From the IMG/VR virus record IMGVR_UViG_3300017755_000020, positions 1 through 37,886 of that record: 37,886 nucleotides of DNA; one strand, given 5' to 3'. The DNA comes from a virus. The position numbers and the translations under genes were made by a program. Shown here piece after piece: positions 22,581 through 33,200 of this stretch. The notes under the pieces are model-generated. The model ran no database searches and was not told where the DNA came from. It was given only the letters and a program-made list of their open reading frames with translations. The first letter of the stretch is position 1; each line of letters starts with the position of its first letter.

Positions 22581-25500
22581 TGTCATTTCAACTAGGATCA
22601 CTCAATAAACAATTCAACACTGAAAGCGAAAGTTTTCAGAGGTCATTTAATTTAACTCATAAGGGAGACCCTATATTCTCTCACGAATTCAATGCTTCAT
22701 CAGGTGCAAATATTTTAATAGGTGCAGATACGTTTGTTATAAAAAATCATTTTTTAGTTACTGGTGAAGAACTAGAATATAGTTTTACAGGAAATACGAG
22801 AGCAGTTGGTATTGATCATACAAGTTCTGGTATAGGTGCAGATACCACACTTCCTTCGCAAGTATTCGTAATCAAAGTGAATGAGGACAAATTCAAACTT
22901 GCAGCAACTAGAGCACTGGCTATAGCGAATGATCCTATAGGTCTTACAACTGTGGGAGTTGGATCAACACATAGATTTACATGTCTAAAACCAGATACAA
23001 AGTGTATGATATCTGTGGATAATGTATTGCAATCCCCAATCATTACTGTAACTGGAACAGCAACCACAACAGAAAATACAATGCTAAATCGTGAAGTTAG
23101 ATTAGCAGATGTAAGAGGATTCGGTCAATATGATTTAATAAAAATAGGTAATGAGATAATGAGAATTCAAGTTATTGGATTCGGCACCATGTCAAACAAT
23201 ATACTCGTTGATAGAGCGTGGTTGGGAACTTTTGAAGAACCACATACAGGAAATGCTGCAGTAAGTTTATTGAGAGGTGATTATCAAATAAGAAAGGATA
23301 AAATACATTTTACAGATGTTCCTTTTGGTGGCACAAGACAAACCATAGGAGTCTCATCTGCTGCTGTAAACACAACTAACAATACATTTTCAGCGTTGAC
23401 TGAAGTATTCAGTACTGGGACACAAGTCAAACTAAGATCTATAACACCACCAACACCACTTACTGGTAATAGAGATTATTATATTATCAAGAATGATACA
23501 AATAATTTTTCTTTTGCGGAGACAGCTGGAGACGCAGTAACTGGCGTTTCAATCAATCTTACAAGTTCAGGAATTGGCACTCACAATTTGCTAGTAGCTG
23601 ATGTTGTAACTGGTAGTGAATTTCAAGGAAGAGCATTTATAAGATCTGATTATTCTGGGAACAAAGTACTAGATGATGTTGGTGATCAGTTTACTGGAAT
23701 AGGAAAAACATTTACTCTCAAGTCTAGTGGAAGTAATATCAGTGGTATATCATCTGATTTTGGTGTCATTCTATTGAATAATGTTTTCCAAAAACCTGAT
23801 ACAGATTATGAATACGTATCATCAACTGGAATTACATCGATTAGATTTACAGGAAATAATATTGCTGGACAAACCGAAACTTATAGTACATCTGATGTAA
23901 ATGCTAACAGATTACCAAAGAGAGGTGTAATATCTGGACTAGGTAATTCTCAAGGCTTTGGATATCAACAAACACAAGCAGGTTTTGGTACTGCTGTGGT
24001 ATCTGGGTTTGGTACAATCACCGTGGCGATGGGATTCACAGGATCAGGTTATAGAAGTGGTAGCACACAATTTAAAGTAAGAGTAATAGGAGGCAATCCA
24101 ACTACGGGTGCAGCAGGTACATTCTCTATTCAAGATGGAAGAATAAAGAAGGTGTTTATGGACGGAACACCTGGCGTTGGTTACACATACACTAATGTTC
24201 CTTTATTGGAATTTGATTCACCATATGGTTATGATGACATTAAGTTGATAAGTGCAAGCACTGGTATTGGTGCGTCTGTGTCGATACGTGTTGGTCAAGG
24301 TAATAGTATATCGGGCACACAATTAATAAATCCTGGTTACGGATTTACGGTTGGGGAAACTTTGACTATAGCTGGTATACCAACTCAATTTAGTGCTGGA
24401 ACTAATTTTCAACCAGCAACATTCACTGTCACAAGAACTGTAAATGATAAGTTCGCAGGGTGGCAACTAGGCAAATTCCAAATTTTAGATGATTTTTCAA
24501 ATGAATTCAACGGAAGTAAGAGTCAATTTACATTGACAGAAAACGAAGCTCCAATAAGTATAGAGACCACCACTGGAAATCCAATCAGTCTTGATGATGT
24601 ACTACTCATATTCATCAATGATGTTTTACAAAAACCTGGTGTTGCATATAACTTCAATGGTGGCACACAAGTCAAATTTACCGAACCACCTGCTTTTGGA
24701 TCATCATTACAGATACTATTCTATAGAGGAACTGATGCTGACATAGGAACTGCTTCAGCAGTTGAATCAATACTGAAGGGTGATGAGATAACAATCAATA
24801 CACCACCATCAGACAGATCTATATTGACACAGGATACTAGATTGATAAGAGAGATAGTGTCAAGAGATACTTTACAGACAACCATATACAAGGGTCAAGG
24901 AATCACTGAAACAAAAACACCACTCAGACCTGTGACATGGAGAAAACAGACAGATGATAAAATTATTGATGGTGTCAAGGTAAGTAAGGCAAGAGGATTA
25001 TATGCAGGTCAGATATTCCCTGCAACTCAAATTATTGCAGATGTGGCAACTACAGATACTGTGGTATACGGAAAATCAGGTGTCATAGGATTTACTAAAA
25101 CTGAAGATCCAAACACAACAAGTTTTGGTGTAAAAATTGTAGATACTGAAAAAGACAATAGTGGATTTGGTACAACAACATTTACTAATCCATACAAATC
25201 TATAGAAGGTGTGACTATGGAGGGTGATCAAGGAGTGATCGTAGGAGTTGGATCAACAGCCACAGGATTACAATTTGAATTTTCAATACCCTCTAATTCA
25301 GTCTTGAGAAATAATGACTTTGGTGGGTTTACAGAAACTGGTATTGGTACAGGTGACTTCTTCTTAGTAAGTAGATCAAATGTAGGTAATGGTGTCACAG
25401 CAAAATCTAATAATGGTGCAACAACCGTTGGTATGACAACGATTGCACTTGATGGAGTATTCCAAGTGAGTGATATAACGAGAGTAGGATCTGGTCAAAC

Positions 25501-25717
25501 AATCAGAGTATTTACTGAAATTGCCTCTGGTCATGGTTGTAACTTCACTGGACTTAGTTCTGGTGCAGGTAATTATTATGGTGCATATTCATACGCTAAA
25601 TTTACAACAGGAGCTGTAGGTTTAGCATACACCGTGAATCCATTAAATGGACTTACAGGTTTATCAACTGCTCCTGAAATACAGAGAACGACAAAGTTAT
25701 CTCTGGATTACACATAA
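22580..25717 (+). CDS. Virion structural protein, beta-rich
   Basis: A 1045-residue protein between the gp7-position protein and gp8. It is rich in Gly, Thr and Ser with no Cys-based or catalytic motif. It contains repeated virion-type segments, such as NVFQKPDTDYEY and NDVLQKPGVAYNF, each following LLNN or LIFIND, which look like two copies of one beta domain (around 400 and 685). It also shares HRFTCLKPD- and GIGTHNL-like segments with the preceding giant protein. A baseplate-periphery or short-fibre attachment role is likely by position. T4 has no gene here. After the stop, 34 bases containing ATAAATA precede gp8. Confidence 0.65.
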   Translation: MSFQLGSLNKQFNTESESFQRSFNLTHKGDPIFSHEFNASSGANILIGADTFVIKNHFLVTGEELEYSFTGNTRAVGIDHTSSGIGADTTLPSQVFVIKVNEDKFKLAATRALAIANDPIGLTTVGVGSTHRFTCLKPDTKCMISVDNVLQSPIITVTGTATTTENTMLNREVRLADVRGFGQYDLIKIGNEIMRIQVIGFGTMSNNILVDRAWLGTFEEPHTGNAAVSLLRGDYQIRKDKIHFTDVPFGGTRQTIGVSSAAVNTTNNTFSALTEVFSTGTQVKLRSITPPTPLTGNRDYYIIKNDTNNFSFAETAGDAVTGVSINLTSSGIGTHNLLVADVVTGSEFQGRAFIRSDYSGNKVLDDVGDQFTGIGKTFTLKSSGSNISGISSDFGVILLNNVFQKPDTDYEYVSSTGITSIRFTGNNIAGQTETYSTSDVNANRLPKRGVISGLGNSQGFGYQQTQAGFGTAVVSGFGTITVAMGFTGSGYRSGSTQFKVRVIGGNPTTGAAGTFSIQDGRIKKVFMDGTPGVGYTYTNVPLLEFDSPYGYDDIKLISASTGIGASVSIRVGQGNSISGTQLINPGYGFTVGETLTIAGIPTQFSAGTNFQPATFTVTRTVNDKFAGWQLGKFQILDDFSNEFNGSKSQFTLTENEAPISIETTTGNPISLDDVLLIFINDVLQKPGVAYNFNGGTQVKFTEPPAFGSSLQILFYRGTDADIGTASAVESILKGDEITINTPPSDRSILTQDTRLIREIVSRDTLQTTIYKGQGITETKTPLRPVTWRKQTDDKIIDGVKVSKARGLYAGQIFPATQIIADVATTDTVVYGKSGVIGFTKTEDPNTTSFGVKIVDTEKDNSGFGTTTFTNPYKSIEGVTMEGDQGVIVGVGSTATGLQFEFSIPSNSVLRNNDFGGFTETGIGTGDFFLVSRSNVGNGVTAKSNNGATTVGMTTIALDGVFQVSDITRVGSGQTIRVFTEIASGHGCNFTGLSSGAGNYYGAYSYAKFTTGAVGLAYTVNPLNGLTGLSTAPEIQRTTKLSLDYT

Positions 25718-25720
25718 ATA
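25714..25720 (+). promoter_or_regulatory. Late-promoter-like ATAAATA before gp8
   Basis: ATAAATA overlaps the stop codon of the preceding gene and lies 32 bases before the gp8 ATG. It is one of the few junctions in the block without overlap, which fits an internal late promoter. Confidence 0.45.
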
Positions 25721-25751
25721 ACAATTACGAGCTAAATTTCGGATTTAAATA

Positions 25752-27290
25752 ATGCCAGCTGTCATAACCGATCAGATAAGAGTTCTAAATGCGACGAATT
25801 TCGTAAGTGGAATTTCGACGACTGACAACAGTTATTATGTCTTCATAGGTTTACCAAATGCGACTTCTGTCGCATCGGATTGGAATACAAATACTCCTTC
25901 CCCGATTGATAACTTTGACGAACATGATAACATATATGACACTCTTATATCTGCTAAAAAAATAACATCAAGTGATGTGCTAAGAGTAATCAAGAAGATA
26001 TCTTGGTCATCAGGAACGATATATGAGATGTATCGTCAAGACTATAGTATAAACAAACTTAGTCCACAAACAAATTCCACGAGTTTATATAACACAAATT
26101 TTTATGTTATGAACTCTGATTTCAGAGTGTATGAGTGCATTTACAATGGTGCTTCACCTTCAAATAGTGGTGCAGGTGTTATATCATTAGAGGAACCAGT
26201 ACATACTGATCTTCAACCAAGACTTGAAAGTGATGGATATATTTGGAAATATCTTTATACTATTAAACCTAGTGATATTATAAAATTTGATAGTGCTGAT
26301 TATATACCTGTCCCTGCTGATTGGTTGACAAGCACTGATACTGCAGATGTAAGAAATGCAGCAGTTGATGGTAAAATCGAAACCATTGTTATTGAAGACG
26401 TTACAACTGCTTCTTATCAATTCAATGGCACTAAGAACTCTGTCCCTATAAGGGGAGATGGATCTGATGGGCTGGCATCTGTTACGTTCATCAATGGTAA
26501 ACCTTCTGCTGTTCAGGTGACTAACGGAGGAAGTGGATACTCATTTGCTACTTTGGATTTAGATGATGTAGTGACAGGAACGGGTGCATCATTTTCTGTA
26601 ATCATCCCACCACCAGGTGGACATGGTGCTGACATCTACAGAGAGATGGGAGCAAACAAAATTCTTGTGTACTCAAGAATAGAAAATAGCGATGTGACGA
26701 ATCCTGATTTCCCTACAGGCAACCAGTTTGCACGTATAGGAATTGTAGAAAACCCTTTAGCACATGGAAGTAATAATTTACTAACTGCTTCATCTGCCTC
26801 AGGTGTCTATGGAGTGCGTCTTACAGGTGCAGCGACAACAAGTATGACTGTTGCTGTTGACGGACAAATATCACAAACAGTTGGAGTTGGGTCAACTGCT
26901 GTGGGACAAATTATAGGATACGACCCAATAACAAAATCATTACAGTATTGGCAAGACAGATCCCTTGCTACAAATGATACTTCAGGTAATAAACCCACCT
27001 TTGGTTACAAACTAAATAGATTCACTGCGACACCTGCTACTGGCGGTAACTCAAATCTTATTGTTACTACCACAACAGGTACGGAGACCCTAGCTATTGA
27101 TACAGCATTCACTGGAGTATCGACTACAGTAAATGCTAGAACATATTACTTTGGTCAAACTTATAATAGTGGTTTAGCGAATCCAGAAATTAAAAAGTAT
27201 TCTGGAAATATAATTTACATAGACCACAGACCAGAAGTTACTAGAGCAACTAACCAACGTGAAGATATTAAAATCATCTTAGAATTCTAA
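25752..27290 (+). CDS. 8: Baseplate wedge protein gp8
   Basis: A 512-residue homologue of T4 gp8 (334 residues), the wedge protein that joins gp7 and gp10. It is recognised by segments that align by eye with T4 gp8: DGYIWKYLYTIKPSDIIKF followed by DYIPVPADWL in the middle, and the C-terminal IIYIDHRPEVTRA...EDIKIILEF (T4 has MIYMENRPPI...EEINILFTF). The N-terminus (YYVFIGLPNATSVAS and DVLRVIKKISW) is the usual cyanophage form. It is longer than T4 gp8 through a beta-rich insertion at about 225-400. A 2-bp gap separates it from the next gene. Confidence 0.85.
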   Translation: MPAVITDQIRVLNATNFVSGISTTDNSYYVFIGLPNATSVASDWNTNTPSPIDNFDEHDNIYDTLISAKKITSSDVLRVIKKISWSSGTIYEMYRQDYSINKLSPQTNSTSLYNTNFYVMNSDFRVYECIYNGASPSNSGAGVISLEEPVHTDLQPRLESDGYIWKYLYTIKPSDIIKFDSADYIPVPADWLTSTDTADVRNAAVDGKIETIVIEDVTTASYQFNGTKNSVPIRGDGSDGLASVTFINGKPSAVQVTNGGSGYSFATLDLDDVVTGTGASFSVIIPPPGGHGADIYREMGANKILVYSRIENSDVTNPDFPTGNQFARIGIVENPLAHGSNNLLTASSASGVYGVRLTGAATTSMTVAVDGQISQTVGVGSTAVGQIIGYDPITKSLQYWQDRSLATNDTSGNKPTFGYKLNRFTATPATGGNSNLIVTTTTGTETLAIDTAFTGVSTTVNARTYYFGQTYNSGLANPEIKKYSGNIIYIDHRPEVTRATNQREDIKIILEF

Positions 27291-27292
27291 CG

Positions 27293-30200
27293 ATGCCACA
27301 GAACACCAACCTAAATGTCAGTCCATATTTTGATGATTATGACTCATCGAAGAATTTCAATCGAGTATTATTCAAACCTGGCAGTCCAGTCCAAGCAAGA
27401 GAACTAACCACACTCCAATCTATCCTACAAGGACAGATTGAGAAGTTTGGTAAACACTTCTTCAAAGAGGGATCGATGATCATCCCTGGCGTATTCAAAT
27501 ATGATGGTCAATATACATCTGTCAAGGTAGAGTCTACATTCTTTGGTGTTCCTGTAGAATTATACTATGACAAACTGGTTGGTCTCAGAATACAAGGTAA
27601 ATCATCAGGTATCATCGCTCAAGTTGTGAAAGTATTGTCTTCTGCATCATCAGAAACAAATCACACCACACTATATGTCAAATATGAAAAGGATTCAGAT
27701 GATTATTTGACAGGTGAATTTTTAGATGGTGAGACTCTTACAACACTAGCAGACTTCACTTATGGTATAACGACCATATCAAATGGATCAGACTTTGCCA
27801 CCGCAATCAACTCAAACGCAACAAATGTAGGATCTGCTTTCGCTATTACAAGAGGTGTATGGTTTGTCAGAGGAGTATTTCTTGAGGTAAATCCAGAAAC
27901 AATAATACTAAATCAATATGAACCATTCGCATCATTCAGAGTAGGTCTCAATGTTAAAGAAGAGATTATTACTGCTGTTGATGATAACAGTTTATACGAT
28001 AATGCTGCTGGATTCTCTAACTACACTGCTCCTGGTGCTGATAGGTTCAAGATTAGTGTTTCTCTTATTAAGAAAGAACTAACTGATTTCCAAGACGAGA
28101 ACTTCATAGAATTACAACGTGTAGAACAAGGTATTACAAAGAAGATTGTAGATACCACAATATACAGTGAGATAGCTAAAGAATTTGCTAGAAGAACATT
28201 TGATGAGAGTGGTAATTATTATGTTGATAAGTTTGATATAGAAGCAAAAGAGTGTTTGAATGACAGGGTAGACGTATTTGGCACTTATTTCCCAGAACAA
28301 ATTACAGACGACGGTAACACACCTTCAAAAGATTTGATGAATATCAGGATAGGACCTGGTAAAGCATATGTAAAAGGATATGAGGTAAAAACTCATGGTT
28401 CAAGACATATTGATATTGAAAAACCTAGAACAACAAGACTTGTTGAATCATCTGCTGTGCCATTTGAGGCAGGTAATAAACTAAGACTCAACAATATACT
28501 CAATGGTGCACAGATCAAGTTGTCTGCTGCAAATTCTGATTATGTATCACTACAAAAAGAAAGACTAGGAGCAACTAAATCAACAGCGTTGACAGAAATA
28601 GGAAGAGCAAGAGTATATGATTTCAAATTACAGAACGCTGCTTACACAGGAAATGTAAGTGTATTTGAATTGTTTTTATTTGACATTCAAACAGACGTAT
28701 CGCTTACACTTAATCAAGCACATACAATACCTTTACCTGCTGTGATAGAGGGAGCAAGTTCTGGTGCTAGAGGTTTTCTAAAGTCTGCTGTTTCAAATTC
28801 CACAACTGTAGTGTTAAACCAAGTAGCAGGTAAGTTTCTTAGCAACGAGCAAATCCTAATCAATGGTGAGAGAAATGGTAGAATAATTACAGCGATAACT
28901 GAGTTTGATCTTAGTGATGTAAGATCAGTTAGATCAACTGCAGCATCTAGAACTTTTGCTGCTGATGTAGTATTAGAAACTAAGAAAGATCTTACAGGTA
29001 GATCATTCAGTATCGCAGCAGCATCTGGTAGTGCGTCTGTGGTTACCAGTGGTACATCTGGATGGACAAAGAACTTCAAGATAGGTGATGTCATAGCATA
29101 CAAACGTGCTAGTCAAACAGACGTGACATTCAACGTTGTAAGTGCAGTGAGTGCAACAAACAATAATGTAACTGTTGTAGCAGCACCCAACACAGTCTCA
29201 GGTGTGTGTCACAAAGCACTTCCTACTGCTGCGGTAACCGTTAGTGACCTCAAGATTGTATCAGGTAAAATAAGAAGCTCTAAGAGTGGGTTCATGTATG
29301 CTGAGTTACCTAATAGGGGAATTGAGTCACTAGATCTCACAGATTCTCTTTTACAAATAAGAGTAGAAGACACAGGACTAAGTACAAATGGTAATGGACA
29401 GTTGACCATGCCATCTTTGACAGGTACAGACTTAGTGTACGCACCTTTTGATGAAGAAAGATATACAATAATATACACTGATGGATCTATACAATCTCTT
29501 ACATCCGATCAGGTCACAATAGCAAGTGGTGCTAAAGGTATTACTATATCAGGACTCACAGCGAGTCAGAGTAATAATGTTGTGGTTCATAGTACACAAC
29601 AAAAATCAAAAGTAAAATCAAAAGTAAAAAATATTACAAGAAGTGCTAGTCTAATTGTTTCAGGTTCAAATAGATCAAATTCAGGTGTTACCACTGCTAT
29701 TGGAGATGGTCTTACATTCTCCTCTGCATTTGGTAAACGTGTGCAAGATAGAGAGATATCATTAGATGTTCCTGATGTTGTTTCTGTACATGCTGTATTT
29801 GAATCATCAGGGATCGCTGATCCTACAGTCCCTCAACTTACACTAGGTTCATACAACGGACCTAATGGTAATAATAGTGATGTTATTTTGGGTGAAATTG
29901 GTATCGGTGTAAGTTCTGGTGCTGCTGCTATGATTCTTGGTAGAGATTCTACAACAAAAGTCGATGTTATATTCAAAAACAATAAAGCATTTGTAGAGGG
30001 TGAAGAAGTCAATTTCCAAGAGAGTGGAGTACGTGCAATATTGTCAAACGTGGATCCTGGTGATAACAACATAAGAGGAAATTACAGACTTGATAATGGA
30101 CAAAGATCAGAGTTCTATGATTTTGGTAGACTTGTACGTAAGCAAGGGTTCCCAGAACCACAGGGAAGATTGAAGATATATTTTGATCACTATGTCATAA

Positions 30201-33200
30201 ATTCTGAAGACTCTGGTGATATAATCACAGCAAGTAGTTACGATGCTAATGAATACAACACCGTACCTGTGTTTGATGAGATAAGAAATACTGATGTGGT
30301 TGATTTTAGACCAAGAGTTGCTCCATATAGTGGAACTAGATCACCATTTGAATTTGATTCAAGAGACTTTTCAGGTTCTGGTCAATCTGCAAGAGTTCTT
30401 GTGTCAGATGAAAACATTACTTTTGATTACAAACACTACCTATCCAGAATAGATAGATTGTACGTTCAAAAAAACGGAAAGTTCATCATAAAACAAGGTG
30501 AACCTGCTGTCAAACCTGTTGAACCAGAAGCTATACCAAATGCTTTTGAACTAGCTAAAATAGAGTATCCACCATATGTCTTTGATGCAAAACGTGAGGT
30601 TCGAGTAACCTTCCGTGCAAACCAAAGATACACTATGAGAGATATTGGTGCTCTTGAGACTAGAATTGAGAAATTAGAAGACTCAACTTCACTGTCACTA
30701 CTTGAATCTAAAACTGAAAGTTTAGTTATCACAGACCCAACCACAGGTTTAGATAGATTCAAAAATGGTTTTGTTGTTGATCCTTTCAATACATTTGATG
30801 TAGCTGACAAAACAGTCCCATTCTTAAAATATGATATAGATGAAGGAAAACTCGTATCACGCAAATACTCAGATTCTATTGATCTGCTTGTTGGTTCTAA
30901 TAGCGTTGTGGGCACGAACGGTGCACCAGATCTTTCTATTGACCCAAGGTATGTAACAGATTTTGGTAATCCAAATGTAAGAAGAACTGGAGATCTTATA
31001 ACACTTGATTATGAACAAGTTGTAGAGAGAGAACAACCATTCGCAACAAGAGTAGAAAACGTAAACCCATATATGATAAGAAGTTGGGCAGGTAATCTTT
31101 TACTCAACCCAGACTCTGATGTGTTTATTGTCAATGAAGCACAACAGTTAGGTGATTTCCTATCTCTCTCTACGGGTACAGATCTTATCGTTACTGAAAG
31201 AGATGTACCAGATATGAGAGAGCAAAATATTGAATTTATCGGCACTCGTCTAAAACCAGGTACGAATCATTATACTTCTTGGGCAGGTGTAGACATGATT
31301 GAGAATCGTGATAATGTTATACCCAAATTATTAGAAGTAACACCTGTTAGTGGTGCATTCCAAGTTGGTGAAACTGTGAGTGGATTAATTTCTGATAATA
31401 CAGGTAGCACTCAATTTGTGGCATTGAGATTCCGACTTGGAACACCGAATCACAAGGATGGACCTTTCAATAGTCCTACAGTGACTTACAACAATAACCC
31501 ATATGAGGCCAATGTTGGATTGTCATCATCATATTCAGAAACCACCACTGTATTGAATATAGACACTAAGTCTTTGTCGCAGTTATCTGATCCCAATTTC
31601 TTTGGTTTTGCGAGAGTGGGTATGAGATTGATAGGTGAAACAAGTGGTGCTGAAGCTGAAATAAACCAACTTAGATTGATTAGTGATGATGTGGGTGCTT
31701 TGATAGGTTGTTATCATATTGAGCAAGGACAATTTATAAACGGTACAAATACTGCATTGGTATCCAGTATGAGACCAACTGATCCCGTCACACCAGGTAT
31801 AAACTTCAGTCGAGCTAGTACCGATCACTTCTCGGAGGGTACAGTAGTTACTGACAATACTCTTGCGAGAATAGAACCAGAACCTGTAATACCTGTTATT
31901 AATTTCATAACAAATATTACACAAAATATCACAAATATTACTAGGAATACAATCATTCAACAAGAACAGGATGATGACCCACTTGCACAGACATTCCAAG
32001 TTGACCAGACTGATGGTATCTTTATAACATCTGTTGATTTCTTCTTTGCAACAAAATCAGACACCATACCTCTTGAATTACGTGTAGTTGATGTTGTAAA
32101 TGGTTATCCATCAAGGAACGTAAGAAAACACAGTATTGTAATCAAAAATCCAGATGAGGTAAACGTATCATCAGATGCGTCATTGCCAACCACGTTTACA
32201 TTTGAGTCTCCTGTTTATTTGCCAGAAGGTGAGTATGCTTTTGTTATAATTACCGCAACATCAGACTACAACCAGTGGATATGTCAAATTGGTGAGGCAG
32301 ATATATCAACTGCAGATCAATCAGAGTTAGGCAAGGTCATAGTGACAAAACAGCCTACACTTGGATCATTGTTCAAGGGTCAGACCGCAGGGACATGGAC
32401 ACCATCTCAGTTGGAGGATATGAAATATGTTCTTAGAAGAGCAAAATTCACCACAGATGCTGGTTCAGTCAACTTCTATAACCCATCATTAAACATACAT
32501 GATAATAGAAACAAATTACCTGAGAATCCAATAGAAACATTCTCTAAGAGAGTGACTGTCGGTCTTACATCATCTATTGCAACAGGTACTGACATTGGAT
32601 CTATAATCACTCAAACATCTAACTCAGGAGCTAGTGGAGTTGTTGCTGAGAAATTGGCACATATTGGTGGTGTTGGTAATGACACAGGAATTTCAATTAC
32701 AAATGCAGGTACAGGATACGAGGATGGAAGTGCTCAAGCAATTTCATTTGTTACCTTGACAGGAAGTGGAAGTGGTGCTGCTGGTATCGCTACTGTATCA
32801 TCTGGATCTGTTACATTTATCACTTTGAATAATAGTGGAACTGGATATCAGGTGGGTGACACTATGACAGCTGCAATTGGAACTAAAGGTTTGGGACAAA
32901 ACCTTACTGTGACTGTTGGTGTTACAACAGCAGTAAATTCTCTTGTATTGACTAATAATACAGGTACATTTGATACTACAAATACAATTATATCTGACGG
33001 AACAACTCTACCTAATATTGTACCTGCTACAGTTACAACAAATACAAATCAATATGATGGATTACATTTCAGAGTCAGTCACCCTGATCATTGTAATCAC
33101 GCAGTGAATAACACAGTAAAAATTTCTGATATATCAGGTGATTCAGTTTCAACCAAAACAACCATAGGTTATGGAATAAGTGAAACAAGTGTGGTATCTG